From: CAIJNA01 sp964516815
GTDB taxonomy: Bacteria; Campylobacterota; Campylobacteria; Campylobacterales; Arcobacteraceae
Length of the DNA stretch: 64,000 nt
Reading direction: 5' to 3'
Assembly: GCA_964516815.1 (NCBI GenBank)
Contig: CAZEXK010000004.1
Coordinates: 1 to 64,000, forward strand
Shown here: one piece after another, positions 34,678-42,510 of the stretch
How positions within the stretch are numbered: position 1 is the stretch's first letter
Layout of the letters: each line of letters starts with the position of its first letter
The notes under the pieces: generated by a model
What the model was told of the DNA's origin: nothing
The model's input: the letters and a program-made list of their open reading frames with translations, nothing else
Databases searched by the model: none
Made by a program: the position numbers and the translations under genes

Positions 34678-34701
34678 TATAATAATAAAATTTTTTATAA
34701 T
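34678..34701 (+). promoter_or_regulatory. Two -10 boxes upstream of carB
   Basis: TATAAT at 34678-34683 and again at 34696-34701, with AAGGA just before the carB ATG. No attenuator-like hairpin series is visible in the 81-bp interval. Confidence 0.5.
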
Positions 34702-34718
34702 ATTTTTAAGGAAAATAA

Positions 34719-37700
34719 ATGGGAAAAAGAGAAGATATTAAAACTATATTACTTATTGGTTCTGGACCTATAATCATAGGTCAAGCTTGTGAATTCGATT
34801 ATTCTGGTACTCAAGCAACTAAAACTTTAAAAGAATTAGGCTATAAAGTAATTCTAATTAATTCTAATCCTGCAACTATTATGACGGACCCTGAGTTTGC
34901 ACATAAAACTTATATCGAACCAATAACAGAAGAGATGATTTCTAAGATTATTAAGATAGAAAACGTAGATGCAATTTTGCCAACAATGGGTGGACAAACT
35001 GCATTAAATGTTGCAACATCTATGTATGATAAGGGTATGCTTGAAGGTATAAAATTTTTAGGTGCAAAACCTGAAGCAATTAAAAAAGGTGAAGATAGAC
35101 TTTTATTTAAAAAATCAATGATAAAAATTGGTATGGATTTACCAAAATCTCACTATGCATACAATATACAAGAAGCTATGACAGCTCAAGAAGATATTGG
35201 TTTTCCTATTATAATTAGAGCATCATTTACACTTGCAGGTGGTGGCTCTGGAGTTGCTTATAATATTGAAGAATATAAACAATTAGCTCAAGCTGGAATC
35301 GATGCTTCACCTATTAGTGAAATATTAGTAGAAGAATCTTTACTTGGCTGGAAAGAATATGAGATGGAAGTTATAAGAGACAATAAAGATAATTGTATTA
35401 TTGTTTGTTCTATTGAAAATCTTGACCCTATGGGTGTTCATACTGGTGATAGTATCACGATTGCTCCTGCACTTACTTTAAGCGACAAGGAATATCAAAA
35501 TATGAGGAATGCATCATTTGATATTTTAAGAGAAATTGGAGTTGATACTGGTGGTTCTAACGTACAGTTTTCAATCGATCCTAAAACAGGAAGGATGATT
35601 GTAATTGAAATGAATCCTAGAGTATCAAGGTCATCTGCACTAGCTTCAAAGGCTACAGGTTATCCAATAGCAAAAGTAGCAACCTTACTTGCTGTTGGTT
35701 TTACTTTAGATGAAATTAAAAATGATATTACAGGAACAACTGCATCATTTGAACCAGTAATTGACTATGTTGTTACTAAAATACCTAGATTTACTTTTGA
35801 AAAATTTCCAAAAGCAAACTCAACACTTTCTACAGGAATGAAAAGTGTTGGTGAAGTTATGGCAATAGGTAGAACTTTTAAAGAGTCTATGCAAAAAGCA
35901 CTTTGTTCATTAGAAACTGGACTTATTGGTTTTGATAGCATTAGTGAAAATATTAGTTTAATTAAAAAAGAAATAATAAGACCAAATGAAAATAGAATAT
36001 TATTCTTAATGGATGGATATAGAATGGGCTTGAGTAATGAAGAATTATTTGATTTATGTTCTATTGATCCTTGGTATTTATCTCAATTTAGAGAAATATA
36101 CAATTTTGAAAACGAAATAAAAGAAAAATCTTACGATATTTTAAATGAAAAAGACCTTTTAAGAAAAGCCAAAACATTTGGTTTTAGTGATGCAATGATA
36201 GCACAACTTATAAATGTAACAGAAGATGATGTTTATAATGCAAGGAATGCACTTGACATTAAGTTTGAATATAATGAAGTAGATACATGTTCTGCTGAAT
36301 TTAAAGCTTTAACACCATATCTTTATTCAAGTACAAATATTTCTATCTTACCTGAGGAAAAAGCAATACAAAATGATGAAAAAAAAGTATTGATTATAGG
36401 TGGAGGACCAAATAGAATTGGACAAGGAATAGAGTTTGACTATTGTTGTTGTCATGCGAGTTTTGCACTAAATGAAATTGGAATAAGAACTATAATGTAT
36501 AATTGTAATCCAGAAACTGTAAGTACAGATTACGATACTTCTGATGTATTGTATTTTGAACCTATTGACTTTGAACATGTAAGAGAAGTAATTAAAAAAG
36601 AAAACCCAGATGGAATTATAGTTCATTTTGGAGGACAAACACCATTAAAACTTGCGAATGCCATTAGCGATATTGGTGGAAATATTATTGGAACAAGTGC
36701 CAAGGTTATTGATTTAGCGGAAGATAGAGAGAAGTTCTCTACTTTTGTACAAGAAGCTGGATTATTGCAACCTGAAAATGGAACAGCTGTTACTATACAA
36801 GAAGCTATTATAATTGCAAATAGGATTTCTTATCCAGTACTTGTAAGACCATCTTTCGTTCTTGGTGGAAGAGGTATGAAAATAGTTTATTGTGAAGATG
36901 AACTTAAAAGCTATATGGATGAAGCTGTTTTAGTTTCTAATGATGCACCTGTACTTGTAGATAAATTTTTAGATAGAGCAATTGAGCTTGATGTTGATTG
37001 TATAACTGATGGAAAAGAAGTTTATATAGGTGGTATTATGCAACATATAGAAGAAGCAGGAATACATTCAGGAGATAGTGCTTGTTCTTTACCTCCTATA
37101 TCTTTAAGTGAAGATATATTAAAAGAAGTAGAAGAAAAAACTAAAGCGATGGCATTGTCTTTGGGTGTAATTGGTTTGATGAATACCCAATACGCTATTC
37201 ATCAAAATAAAATATATTTAATTGAAGTTAATCCTAGAGCTTCAAGAACTGTACCATTTGTTAGTAAGGCTACAGGAATACCATTGGCAAAAGTTGCCAC
37301 TAGAGTTATGTGGGGTGATTCGTTAAAAGATTCTTTGGCAGCATATGATAATAGTGAAATTGTTTATGAAGAAAATGGAGTTTTAAAACCAAAATTAAAA
37401 AATCATGTTGCAGTAAAAGAAGCAGTTTTTCCATTTAATAAACTAGGCGGTGCTGATTTGATTTTGGGTCCTGAAATGAAATCAACAGGTGAAGTTATGG
37501 GTATTGCTTCAAATTTTGGAATAGCATTTAATAAAGCACAAGAAGCAGCTAAAAACTATCTTCCAACAAATGGAGGCAATGTATTTGTGTCTTTAGCTAA
37601 TTTGGATAAAGAGTTTGCATGTAAAATTGCATCATCTTTAATTGAACTAAACTATAATATTTTAGCAACCACTGGTACATTTAAAATTATAAATGACGCT

Positions 37701-37973
37701 GGTATTAGAGTAGAAAAAGTAAATAAAATAAGTGAAGGTAGACCAAATATTATTGATAAGCTTACTAATAAAGATATAGTAATGGCAATAAATACAACAG
37801 ATGATGAAGTATCTAGTAAAGATGACGGTATTGCTATAAGAAGAAGTGTATTAAAAATGAATGTACCATATTTTACAACGGTAGCTGGTGCATTTGCAGC
37901 TATTCAAGCGATCAATGAAGCGTCCAACAATGAATTGATGCCAAAATCAATACAAGAATTTTTAGCTGAATAA
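34719..37973 (+). CDS. carB: Carbamoyl-phosphate synthase large subunit
   Basis: Makes carbamoyl phosphate for arginine and pyrimidine synthesis. Two homologous synthetase halves, each opening with a dinucleotide-like loop (GSGPIIIGQACEFDYSG near residue 13 and GGGPNRIGQGIEFDYCC near 566) and each holding an ATP-grasp domain with EMNPRVSRSSALASKATG and EVNPRASRTVPFVSKATG. A C-terminal MGS-like allosteric domain follows (about 940-1084). Length 1084 aa is standard. carA is not in the window. Confidence 0.98.
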   Translation: MGKREDIKTILLIGSGPIIIGQACEFDYSGTQATKTLKELGYKVILINSNPATIMTDPEFAHKTYIEPITEEMISKIIKIENVDAILPTMGGQTALNVATSMYDKGMLEGIKFLGAKPEAIKKGEDRLLFKKSMIKIGMDLPKSHYAYNIQEAMTAQEDIGFPIIIRASFTLAGGGSGVAYNIEEYKQLAQAGIDASPISEILVEESLLGWKEYEMEVIRDNKDNCIIVCSIENLDPMGVHTGDSITIAPALTLSDKEYQNMRNASFDILREIGVDTGGSNVQFSIDPKTGRMIVIEMNPRVSRSSALASKATGYPIAKVATLLAVGFTLDEIKNDITGTTASFEPVIDYVVTKIPRFTFEKFPKANSTLSTGMKSVGEVMAIGRTFKESMQKALCSLETGLIGFDSISENISLIKKEIIRPNENRILFLMDGYRMGLSNEELFDLCSIDPWYLSQFREIYNFENEIKEKSYDILNEKDLLRKAKTFGFSDAMIAQLINVTEDDVYNARNALDIKFEYNEVDTCSAEFKALTPYLYSSTNISILPEEKAIQNDEKKVLIIGGGPNRIGQGIEFDYCCCHASFALNEIGIRTIMYNCNPETVSTDYDTSDVLYFEPIDFEHVREVIKKENPDGIIVHFGGQTPLKLANAISDIGGNIIGTSAKVIDLAEDREKFSTFVQEAGLLQPENGTAVTIQEAIIIANRISYPVLVRPSFVLGGRGMKIVYCEDELKSYMDEAVLVSNDAPVLVDKFLDRAIELDVDCITDGKEVYIGGIMQHIEEAGIHSGDSACSLPPISLSEDILKEVEEKTKAMALSLGVIGLMNTQYAIHQNKIYLIEVNPRASRTVPFVSKATGIPLAKVATRVMWGDSLKDSLAAYDNSEIVYEENGVLKPKLKNHVAVKEAVFPFNKLGGADLILGPEMKSTGEVMGIASNFGIAFNKAQEAAKNYLPTNGGNVFVSLANLDKEFACKIASSLIELNYNILATTGTFKIINDAGIRVEKVNKISEGRPNIIDKLTNKDIVMAINTTDDEVSSKDDGIAIRRSVLKMNVPYFTTVAGAFAAIQAINEASNNELMPKSIQEFLAE

Positions 37974-37986
37974 AAATACTGTATAC

Positions 37987-38409
37987 TTGACACAAACAGA
38001 TACTACAGTAGGTTTTTTATGTCTTGATGAAAAAAAAATTAATAAAATAAAAAACAGAGATATAAATCAAAAAGTATTAAAAACGCTTAGTTCTTTTAGT
38101 ACTTTAAAAAAAAATATAAGAATTCCAAATAAATATAAAAAATTTATAAGAAATGCAAAAAAAGCTTCTTTTATTTTTTCTGATTTAAATAGTTATAGAG
38201 TGGTAAGTCCAAATTATATGCATCATAATTTTTTAAAAAAGTTTGATTATTTATATTCAAGTTCTGCAAACCAAAATAAACAAAACTATGATGAAACTTT
38301 TGCTTTAAAAAACAGTAATGTCATTGTTTATAATTTTGAAAAGTTTACAGAAAATAATTCATCAAGCATATATAAGGTTACAAATCATAAAATCAAAAAA
38401 ATTAGATAA
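37987..38409 (+). CDS. Short Sua5/YciO/YrdC-like protein
   Basis: 140 residues. It starts with LTQTDTTVGFL, equivalent to the TDTVYGL of TsaC/Sua5, then has the K-x-R element in KIKNRDINQ and a late YSSSANQNKQN matching the STSAN block. TsaC makes threonylcarbamoyl-AMP for tRNA t6A. This version lacks the usual first strand and helix and is about 50 residues shorter, so activity is uncertain; a full TsaC may exist elsewhere. The start is TTG 13 bp after carB. Its stop codon abuts the stop of the opposing gene with no space. Confidence 0.75.
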   Translation: MTQTDTTVGFLCLDEKKINKIKNRDINQKVLKTLSSFSTLKKNIRIPNKYKKFIRNAKKASFIFSDLNSYRVVSPNYMHHNFLKKFDYLYSSSANQNKQNYDETFALKNSNVIVYNFEKFTENNSSSIYKVTNHKIKKIR

Positions 38410-38679
38410 CTATTCTTCTAATTTCTGTAAGATGATAGAATCAATAATCTGATTTTTAAATTTTGTATCTTCTAATTGTTGTTTTAAAAAGATATTTTCC
38501 TCTTTTAGTGAGATGTAATGTGAATATAAATTATTTATATCTTTACTAATGTAGTAAATGTTATTTCTTAGGTATATTTTTGGAATAAATAATAAAAGTA
38601 ATACAAACATAATAACAAGCACTAATAATAAGGATGTCTTAGCATTTAGTTCAAATTTAGTTTCTTCTTTTTCAATCAA
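38410..38679 (-). CDS. Small bitopic membrane protein downstream of rsmH (FtsL-like)
   Basis: 89 residues: a short acidic cytoplasmic tail, one hydrophobic helix (about 14-34) and a C-terminal stretch resembling a coiled coil (about 45-89, YISLKEENIFLKQQLED). This is the topology and size of FtsL. It begins inside the end of rsmH (8-bp overlap, TTG start), the classical position of ftsL in division clusters. Sequence identity alone cannot prove FtsL because the family is very divergent. Confidence 0.7.
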   Translation of the reverse strand: MIEKEETKFELNAKTSLLLVLVIMFVLLLLFIPKIYLRNNIYYISKDINNLYSHYISLKEENIFLKQQLEDTKFKNQIIDSIILQKLEE

Positions 38680-39580
38680 TTTTAAATACTCTCATTTTCG
38701 ATGATCTAGATCTAGCATTTTGTTTTATTTCTTTATTTGTTGGAATAATTGGTTTTTTTGTAATGATTTTACCTAATTGATTATTGTTTCCACATTCACA
38801 TCTCATAATATAATCTGGACAATTACATTTCTTGCTCCATACTTTGAAGTTATTTTTTACTATTCTATCTTCAAGAGAATGAAAAGATATGATAGCAACA
38901 GTACAATTTGATAAATTAGCATCGCTAATAGAGTTAAATAATTCTTCTAATACCCCTAACTCATTGTTGACAGCTATTCTAATACCTTGGAATGTTAATG
39001 TAGCAGGGTGTATTTTTCCTTTATACATATTTTCTTCTAATAGCTTAGATAATTGTAAAGCAGAAGTAAAGGGTCTATTTTTAATAATTAGGTCTGTAAC
39101 TTTTTTGTATTCTTTGACCTCTCCATATTCTTTTAATACAAATTGTAAATCTTTTTGGGAATATTGGTTTACTATTGTAGAAGCAGTTAATTCTTGCTCT
39201 TGATTCATTCTCATATCTAATACATCACTTTTAAAACCAAAGCCTCTGTCATTATTATCAAGTTGTAAAGAAGATACTCCAATATCAGCTAAAATTCCTC
39301 TTATTGGTAAGTGTTTATATTTACTTATTAAGTCCTTGAAATTACCATTATTAAATGTAATCCTAGATGAGAATTTATTTAATCTTTTTTTTGAAAATTT
39401 TAATGCTTCATCGTCTTGGTCATTGCAAATTAGATTAATATTTTTGTTATTTGATATAATACCAAAAGAATGTCCAGCATAACCTAGAGTACAGTCTATA
39501 ATAAAACCATCATCTATTAATGAAAAAAGATTTATAACTTCATCGTAAAGAACTGGAACATGAGGTATTTTGTCATTCAA
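38672..39580 (-). CDS. rsmH: 16S rRNA (cytosine1402-N4)-methyltransferase
   Basis: SAM-dependent methyltransferase modifying the ribosomal P site. Conserved blocks: HVPVLYDEVINLF, the SAM motif IDCTLGYAGHS, ADIGVSSLQLDNNDRGFGF, DMRMNQ and ISFHSLEDRIVKN. Length 302 aa is normal. The start is TTG with AAAGGA 7 bp upstream; the nearby ATG is out of frame. It overlaps the FtsL-like gene. Confidence 0.97.
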   Translation of the reverse strand: MNDKIPHVPVLYDEVINLFSLIDDGFIIDCTLGYAGHSFGIISNNKNINLICNDQDDEALKFSKKRLNKFSSRITFNNGNFKDLISKYKHLPIRGILADIGVSSLQLDNNDRGFGFKSDVLDMRMNQEQELTASTIVNQYSQKDLQFVLKEYGEVKEYKKVTDLIIKNRPFTSALQLSKLLEENMYKGKIHPATLTFQGIRIAVNNELGVLEELFNSISDANLSNCTVAIISFHSLEDRIVKNNFKVWSKKCNCPDYIMRCECGNNNQLGKIITKKPIIPTNKEIKQNARSRSSKMRVFKID

Positions 39581-39728
39581 AAAAATGTCCTTTTATTCGT
39601 TATGTTTGCATTATATCATAAAATCAATGCATAATTGTCGATAAATGGTCATTTATTAAGTACTTTTAGCTAAATTAAAGCTTAAATACTATAAAGTTAC
39701 AAGAATTAAATAATAAAAGGAAATAATT

Positions 39729-40004
39729 ATGAATAAAGCTGAGTTTATCGATGCAGTTGCTACAAAAACAGGATTATCAAAAAAAGATGCTAAGGGTGCT
39801 TTAGAAGCTTCTTTAGAAACTATAACAGAGGCTCTTGCTAAAAGAGATACTGTTTCGTTTATCGGTTTTGGAACTTTTTCTACAGTTGATAGAGCTGCTA
39901 GAACTGCTAGAGTACCTGGAACAGGTGCTGAAGTTAAAGTACCTGCTACAACAGTTGCTAAATTTAAAGTTGGAAAAGCTTTAAAAGAAGCTGTAAAAAA
40001 ATAG
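39729..40004 (+). CDS. hup: HU-family DNA-binding protein
   Basis: Small nucleoid protein of 91 aa. MNKAEFIDAVATKTGLSKKDAKGALEA is the helical dimer part, and VSFIGFGTFSTVDRAARTAR leads to the beta arm that intercalates DNA; the arm tip reads VPGTGAEVKVPATTV. AAAGGAAA ribosome binding site. Followed by a strong terminator. Confidence 0.97.
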   Translation: MNKAEFIDAVATKTGLSKKDAKGALEASLETITEALAKRDTVSFIGFGTFSTVDRAARTARVPGTGAEVKVPATTVAKFKVGKALKEAVKK

Positions 40005-40016
40005 TTTTAAATAGAT

Positions 40017-40052
40017 AAAAAAAACCCAACTTATTGCAAGTTGGGTTTTTTT
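40017..40052 (+). terminator. Strong intrinsic terminator after hup
   Basis: CCCAACTT (40025-40032) pairs with AAGTTGGG (40038-40045) around ATTGC; the A-run on the left and the T-run on the right (to 40052) lengthen the stem and give the U-tract. It is the clearest intrinsic terminator in the window and could act in both directions. Confidence 0.88.
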
Positions 40053-40096
40053 ATTTCAAAATATTGTATGTATAGTATATATTATACACGCAATGA

Positions 40097-40180
40097 GCCA
40101 GCGTGATGGAATGGTAGACTTGGCGGATTCAAAATCCGCTGCCCTTGGGCGTACCGGTTCAAGTCCGGTCGCTGGTACCA
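40097..40180 (+). tRNA. tRNA-Leu (anticodon CAA)
   Basis: 84 nt with encoded CCA. The acceptor stem is GCCAGCG with CGCTGGT (first pair G-U). The anticodon loop TTCAAAA, flanked by GCGGA and TCCGC, gives anticodon CAA for UUG codons. The variable arm is long (GCCCTTGGGC), as in class II tRNAs, and the T arm contains GGTTCAAGTCC. Confidence 0.96.
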
Positions 40181-40389
40181 ATAACTTCATATATAACAAA
40201 ATCTTCAATAATAACTTTTGACTAATTAAATCACTTACTTCACATTCTTATTGTATTTATAAATATATTACATTTATTGTAACTTTACTGCTTACTTAAG
40301 GTTTTATTTATAAATTACTAAAAGTAGGTACAAATATTTATAATTTTTTAACTTTATTGACAAAAAGTAGCATATTTAAGTTTTTTCAT

Positions 40390-40395
40390 TATAAT
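40390..40395 (+). promoter_or_regulatory. -10 box (TATAAT) of the EIIC-EAL gene
   Basis: TATAAT 44 bp before the ATG with AAAGAGAG as ribosome binding site. The 258-bp interval after tRNA-Leu is otherwise AT-rich with no further gene; no inverted repeat strong enough to call an operator is seen. Confidence 0.55.
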
Positions 40396-40438
40396 TATAT
40401 GTTATAAATGTATATATCAATTTTAAAGAGAGAAATAA

Positions 40439-42442
40439 ATGTATGAAACAATAAAGAATGAATTTAATATATTAATGGTATCTATGCGAGAATCATTTAT
40501 AGCGATGGTTCCATATTTATTTTTATATTCAATGATGTTAATGTTTTTACAGTTTCTAAGATATTTTGAAATATCTGAATTCATTGTTAATTATGATACT
40601 TATTTATCAATTGCAATTGGATTATCTAACTTATTTGTGCCTTTATTAGTTCTTAGTATATCTTATCACCTTGCAAGAAGATTAAATACTAATTCCCATA
40701 TGAATGTTGTAAATTCATTTTTAGTTTTAATTTCTTATGAAATTTATATTAAAAGTGGAGGTTTGTTTCCAAAAGAAATGTCTATGTATTCATTGCTAAT
40801 ACCTATTGCTAGTGCATATTTTTTCAAAACTTATAATAAGTCTTTTTTATCAGATAAATACTTTAAAGTTGCAAGTCAACTTAATATATCTTTTAAATAT
40901 ATAGTACCTCTATTGCTTAACTATACTATTTTAATAGTTTTTTTCATCTCTTTACATTATTTTTTATTATCAGAATGTTTTAACTTTAAAGATTATTTGA
41001 GTCAAGTTTCTATAGAAACATATATGTTTTTAAAAATTATTTGGACTCATGCCTTATGGTTCTTTGGAATACATGGCGATATAGTTTCACTTGCATTATT
41101 TGACGTTTCTGTTTTTGAAGATAAATATATTACAAACCTTACTAATAAAAATATATATGATTTATTTATAATAATTGGTGGTTCGGGAGCTGGATTATCT
41201 CTGGCAATTGCTATTATATTATTTTGGAAAAATCAACAATGGAATAAAATAGTAAAACTTTCTTCTCCTTTTTTAGTTTTTAATATAAATGAGATACTCA
41301 TATACGGTTTACCAATTATTTTAAATAGATATTTATTAATCCCGTTTATACTAGTTCCAATGGTTAATTTTATTTTTTCTTATGCATTTTTATCATTTGG
41401 ATTTATACAATTTGTTGATGTAAATGTTCATTGGACTACTCCTGTATTTATTAATGCATATATATTAAGCGATGGAAATTTACTAGCATTATTATTACAA
41501 TTTATATTAATAGTTGTAGGAATACTAATATATTATCCATTTGTAAAAATGTACTCTAACTCACAAAGTCATGAACACCAAAAAAATATATTAAATAGTA
41601 GTTTTAATTTGAAACAAGAACTAGATGCTAACGAAGGAATAAATTTAAATAATAATCAATTCAGAATTATTGAAAATAATAACTATGTGCATGAAATAAT
41701 ACAACTTATTTCAAAACATAAATTAGAGTTATTTTATCAGCCAAAAATCGATATTAAAAATAACTCAAATAATTCTTTTGAGGCTTTAATACGAATGAAT
41801 CTTGGAAATGAACTTAAAGGTCCATATTTTATTGATCAATTTGAAGAAGCCGGATTGAATCTTATAATTGATTTTTGGGTATGTACACAAGTTAAAAGAG
41901 ATTTGGAATACCTTAAAAAACATCATAACTTTATTCCAAAAATTAGTATAAACTTGTATCCAAAGACTTTGCAACATGGTAAAACAATCAAAAATATTAT
42001 TGAAGTTTTAAAAGGTGAAACTATTGAATTTGAAATACTTGAAAGAACACAGTTGGATTTACAAGAAACTAAAGGTAATATTGCTTTATTAAAAAAGAAT
42101 AACTTTACATTTGCTATTGATGATTTTGGAACAGGGTATTCTAGTATGCAAACACTTTATGATTCTCCAGCTAATACTATTAAAATTGATAAAGGTTTAG
42201 TAGATAATCTTGGAAATGTCCGAGCTAATAACTTATTGGAATCTTTATGTAAGTTATGTCATGGATTAAATTTTACTATAATTATTGAAGGTGTTGAAAC
42301 TAAAGAACAATATGAGTTTATAAAAAAATGTGATGTTGATTATATACAAGGTTTTTATTTTTCAGAAGCAATAGTTTTAGAAGAAATGTTTAATTTTTAT
42401 AATAATTTTAATACTAATAACAAAATAGAAAATAAAAGCTAG
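40439..42442 (+). CDS. PTS EIIC-like sensor fused to c-di-GMP phosphodiesterase (EAL)
   Basis: The N-terminal part (about residues 1-375) is a membrane domain of the lactose/cellobiose EIIC family. It keeps WFFGIHG with H212 and FNINE with E285, matching the residues that hold sugar in the ChbC structure. The C-terminal part (about 410-667) is an EAL domain with intact catalytic features: E448-A449-L450, NLYP, EILER, D561-D562-FGTG, KIDKG and EGVET. It should therefore hydrolyse c-di-GMP, gated by binding or transport of a ligand in the membrane domain. No EIIA, EIIB, HPr or EI gene is in the window, so phosphotransfer is doubtful. It is preceded by its own promoter and followed by valS, with no sugar gene adjacent. 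Confidence 0.88.
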   Translation: MYETIKNEFNILMVSMRESFIAMVPYLFLYSMMLMFLQFLRYFEISEFIVNYDTYLSIAIGLSNLFVPLLVLSISYHLARRLNTNSHMNVVNSFLVLISYEIYIKSGGLFPKEMSMYSLLIPIASAYFFKTYNKSFLSDKYFKVASQLNISFKYIVPLLLNYTILIVFFISLHYFLLSECFNFKDYLSQVSIETYMFLKIIWTHALWFFGIHGDIVSLALFDVSVFEDKYITNLTNKNIYDLFIIIGGSGAGLSLAIAIILFWKNQQWNKIVKLSSPFLVFNINEILIYGLPIILNRYLLIPFILVPMVNFIFSYAFLSFGFIQFVDVNVHWTTPVFINAYILSDGNLLALLLQFILIVVGILIYYPFVKMYSNSQSHEHQKNILNSSFNLKQELDANEGINLNNNQFRIIENNNYVHEIIQLISKHKLELFYQPKIDIKNNSNNSFEALIRMNLGNELKGPYFIDQFEEAGLNLIIDFWVCTQVKRDLEYLKKHHNFIPKISINLYPKTLQHGKTIKNIIEVLKGETIEFEILERTQLDLQETKGNIALLKKNNFTFAIDDFGTGYSSMQTLYDSPANTIKIDKGLVDNLGNVRANNLLESLCKLCHGLNFTIIIEGVETKEQYEFIKKCDVDYIQGFYFSEAIVLEEMFNFYNNFNTNNKIENKS

Positions 42443-42475
42443 ATATGGTTTATTAAGTATTTTACCTACTTTAGA

Positions 42476-42481
42476 TATAAT
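42476..42481 (+). promoter_or_regulatory. -10 box (TATAAT) of valS
   Basis: TATAAT 30 bp before the valS ATG, AATAGG as weak ribosome binding site; no T-box leader is present. Confidence 0.5.
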
Positions 42482-42510
42482 TGCGATTATATAAAAAAAT
42501 AGGTAAGTAA

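Noticed and set aside
40181..40438. Small RNA or short gene between tRNA-Leu and the EIIC-EAL gene
   Set aside because: Only AT-rich sequence with one promoter; no open frame with a binding site and no stable stem-loop with a terminator.
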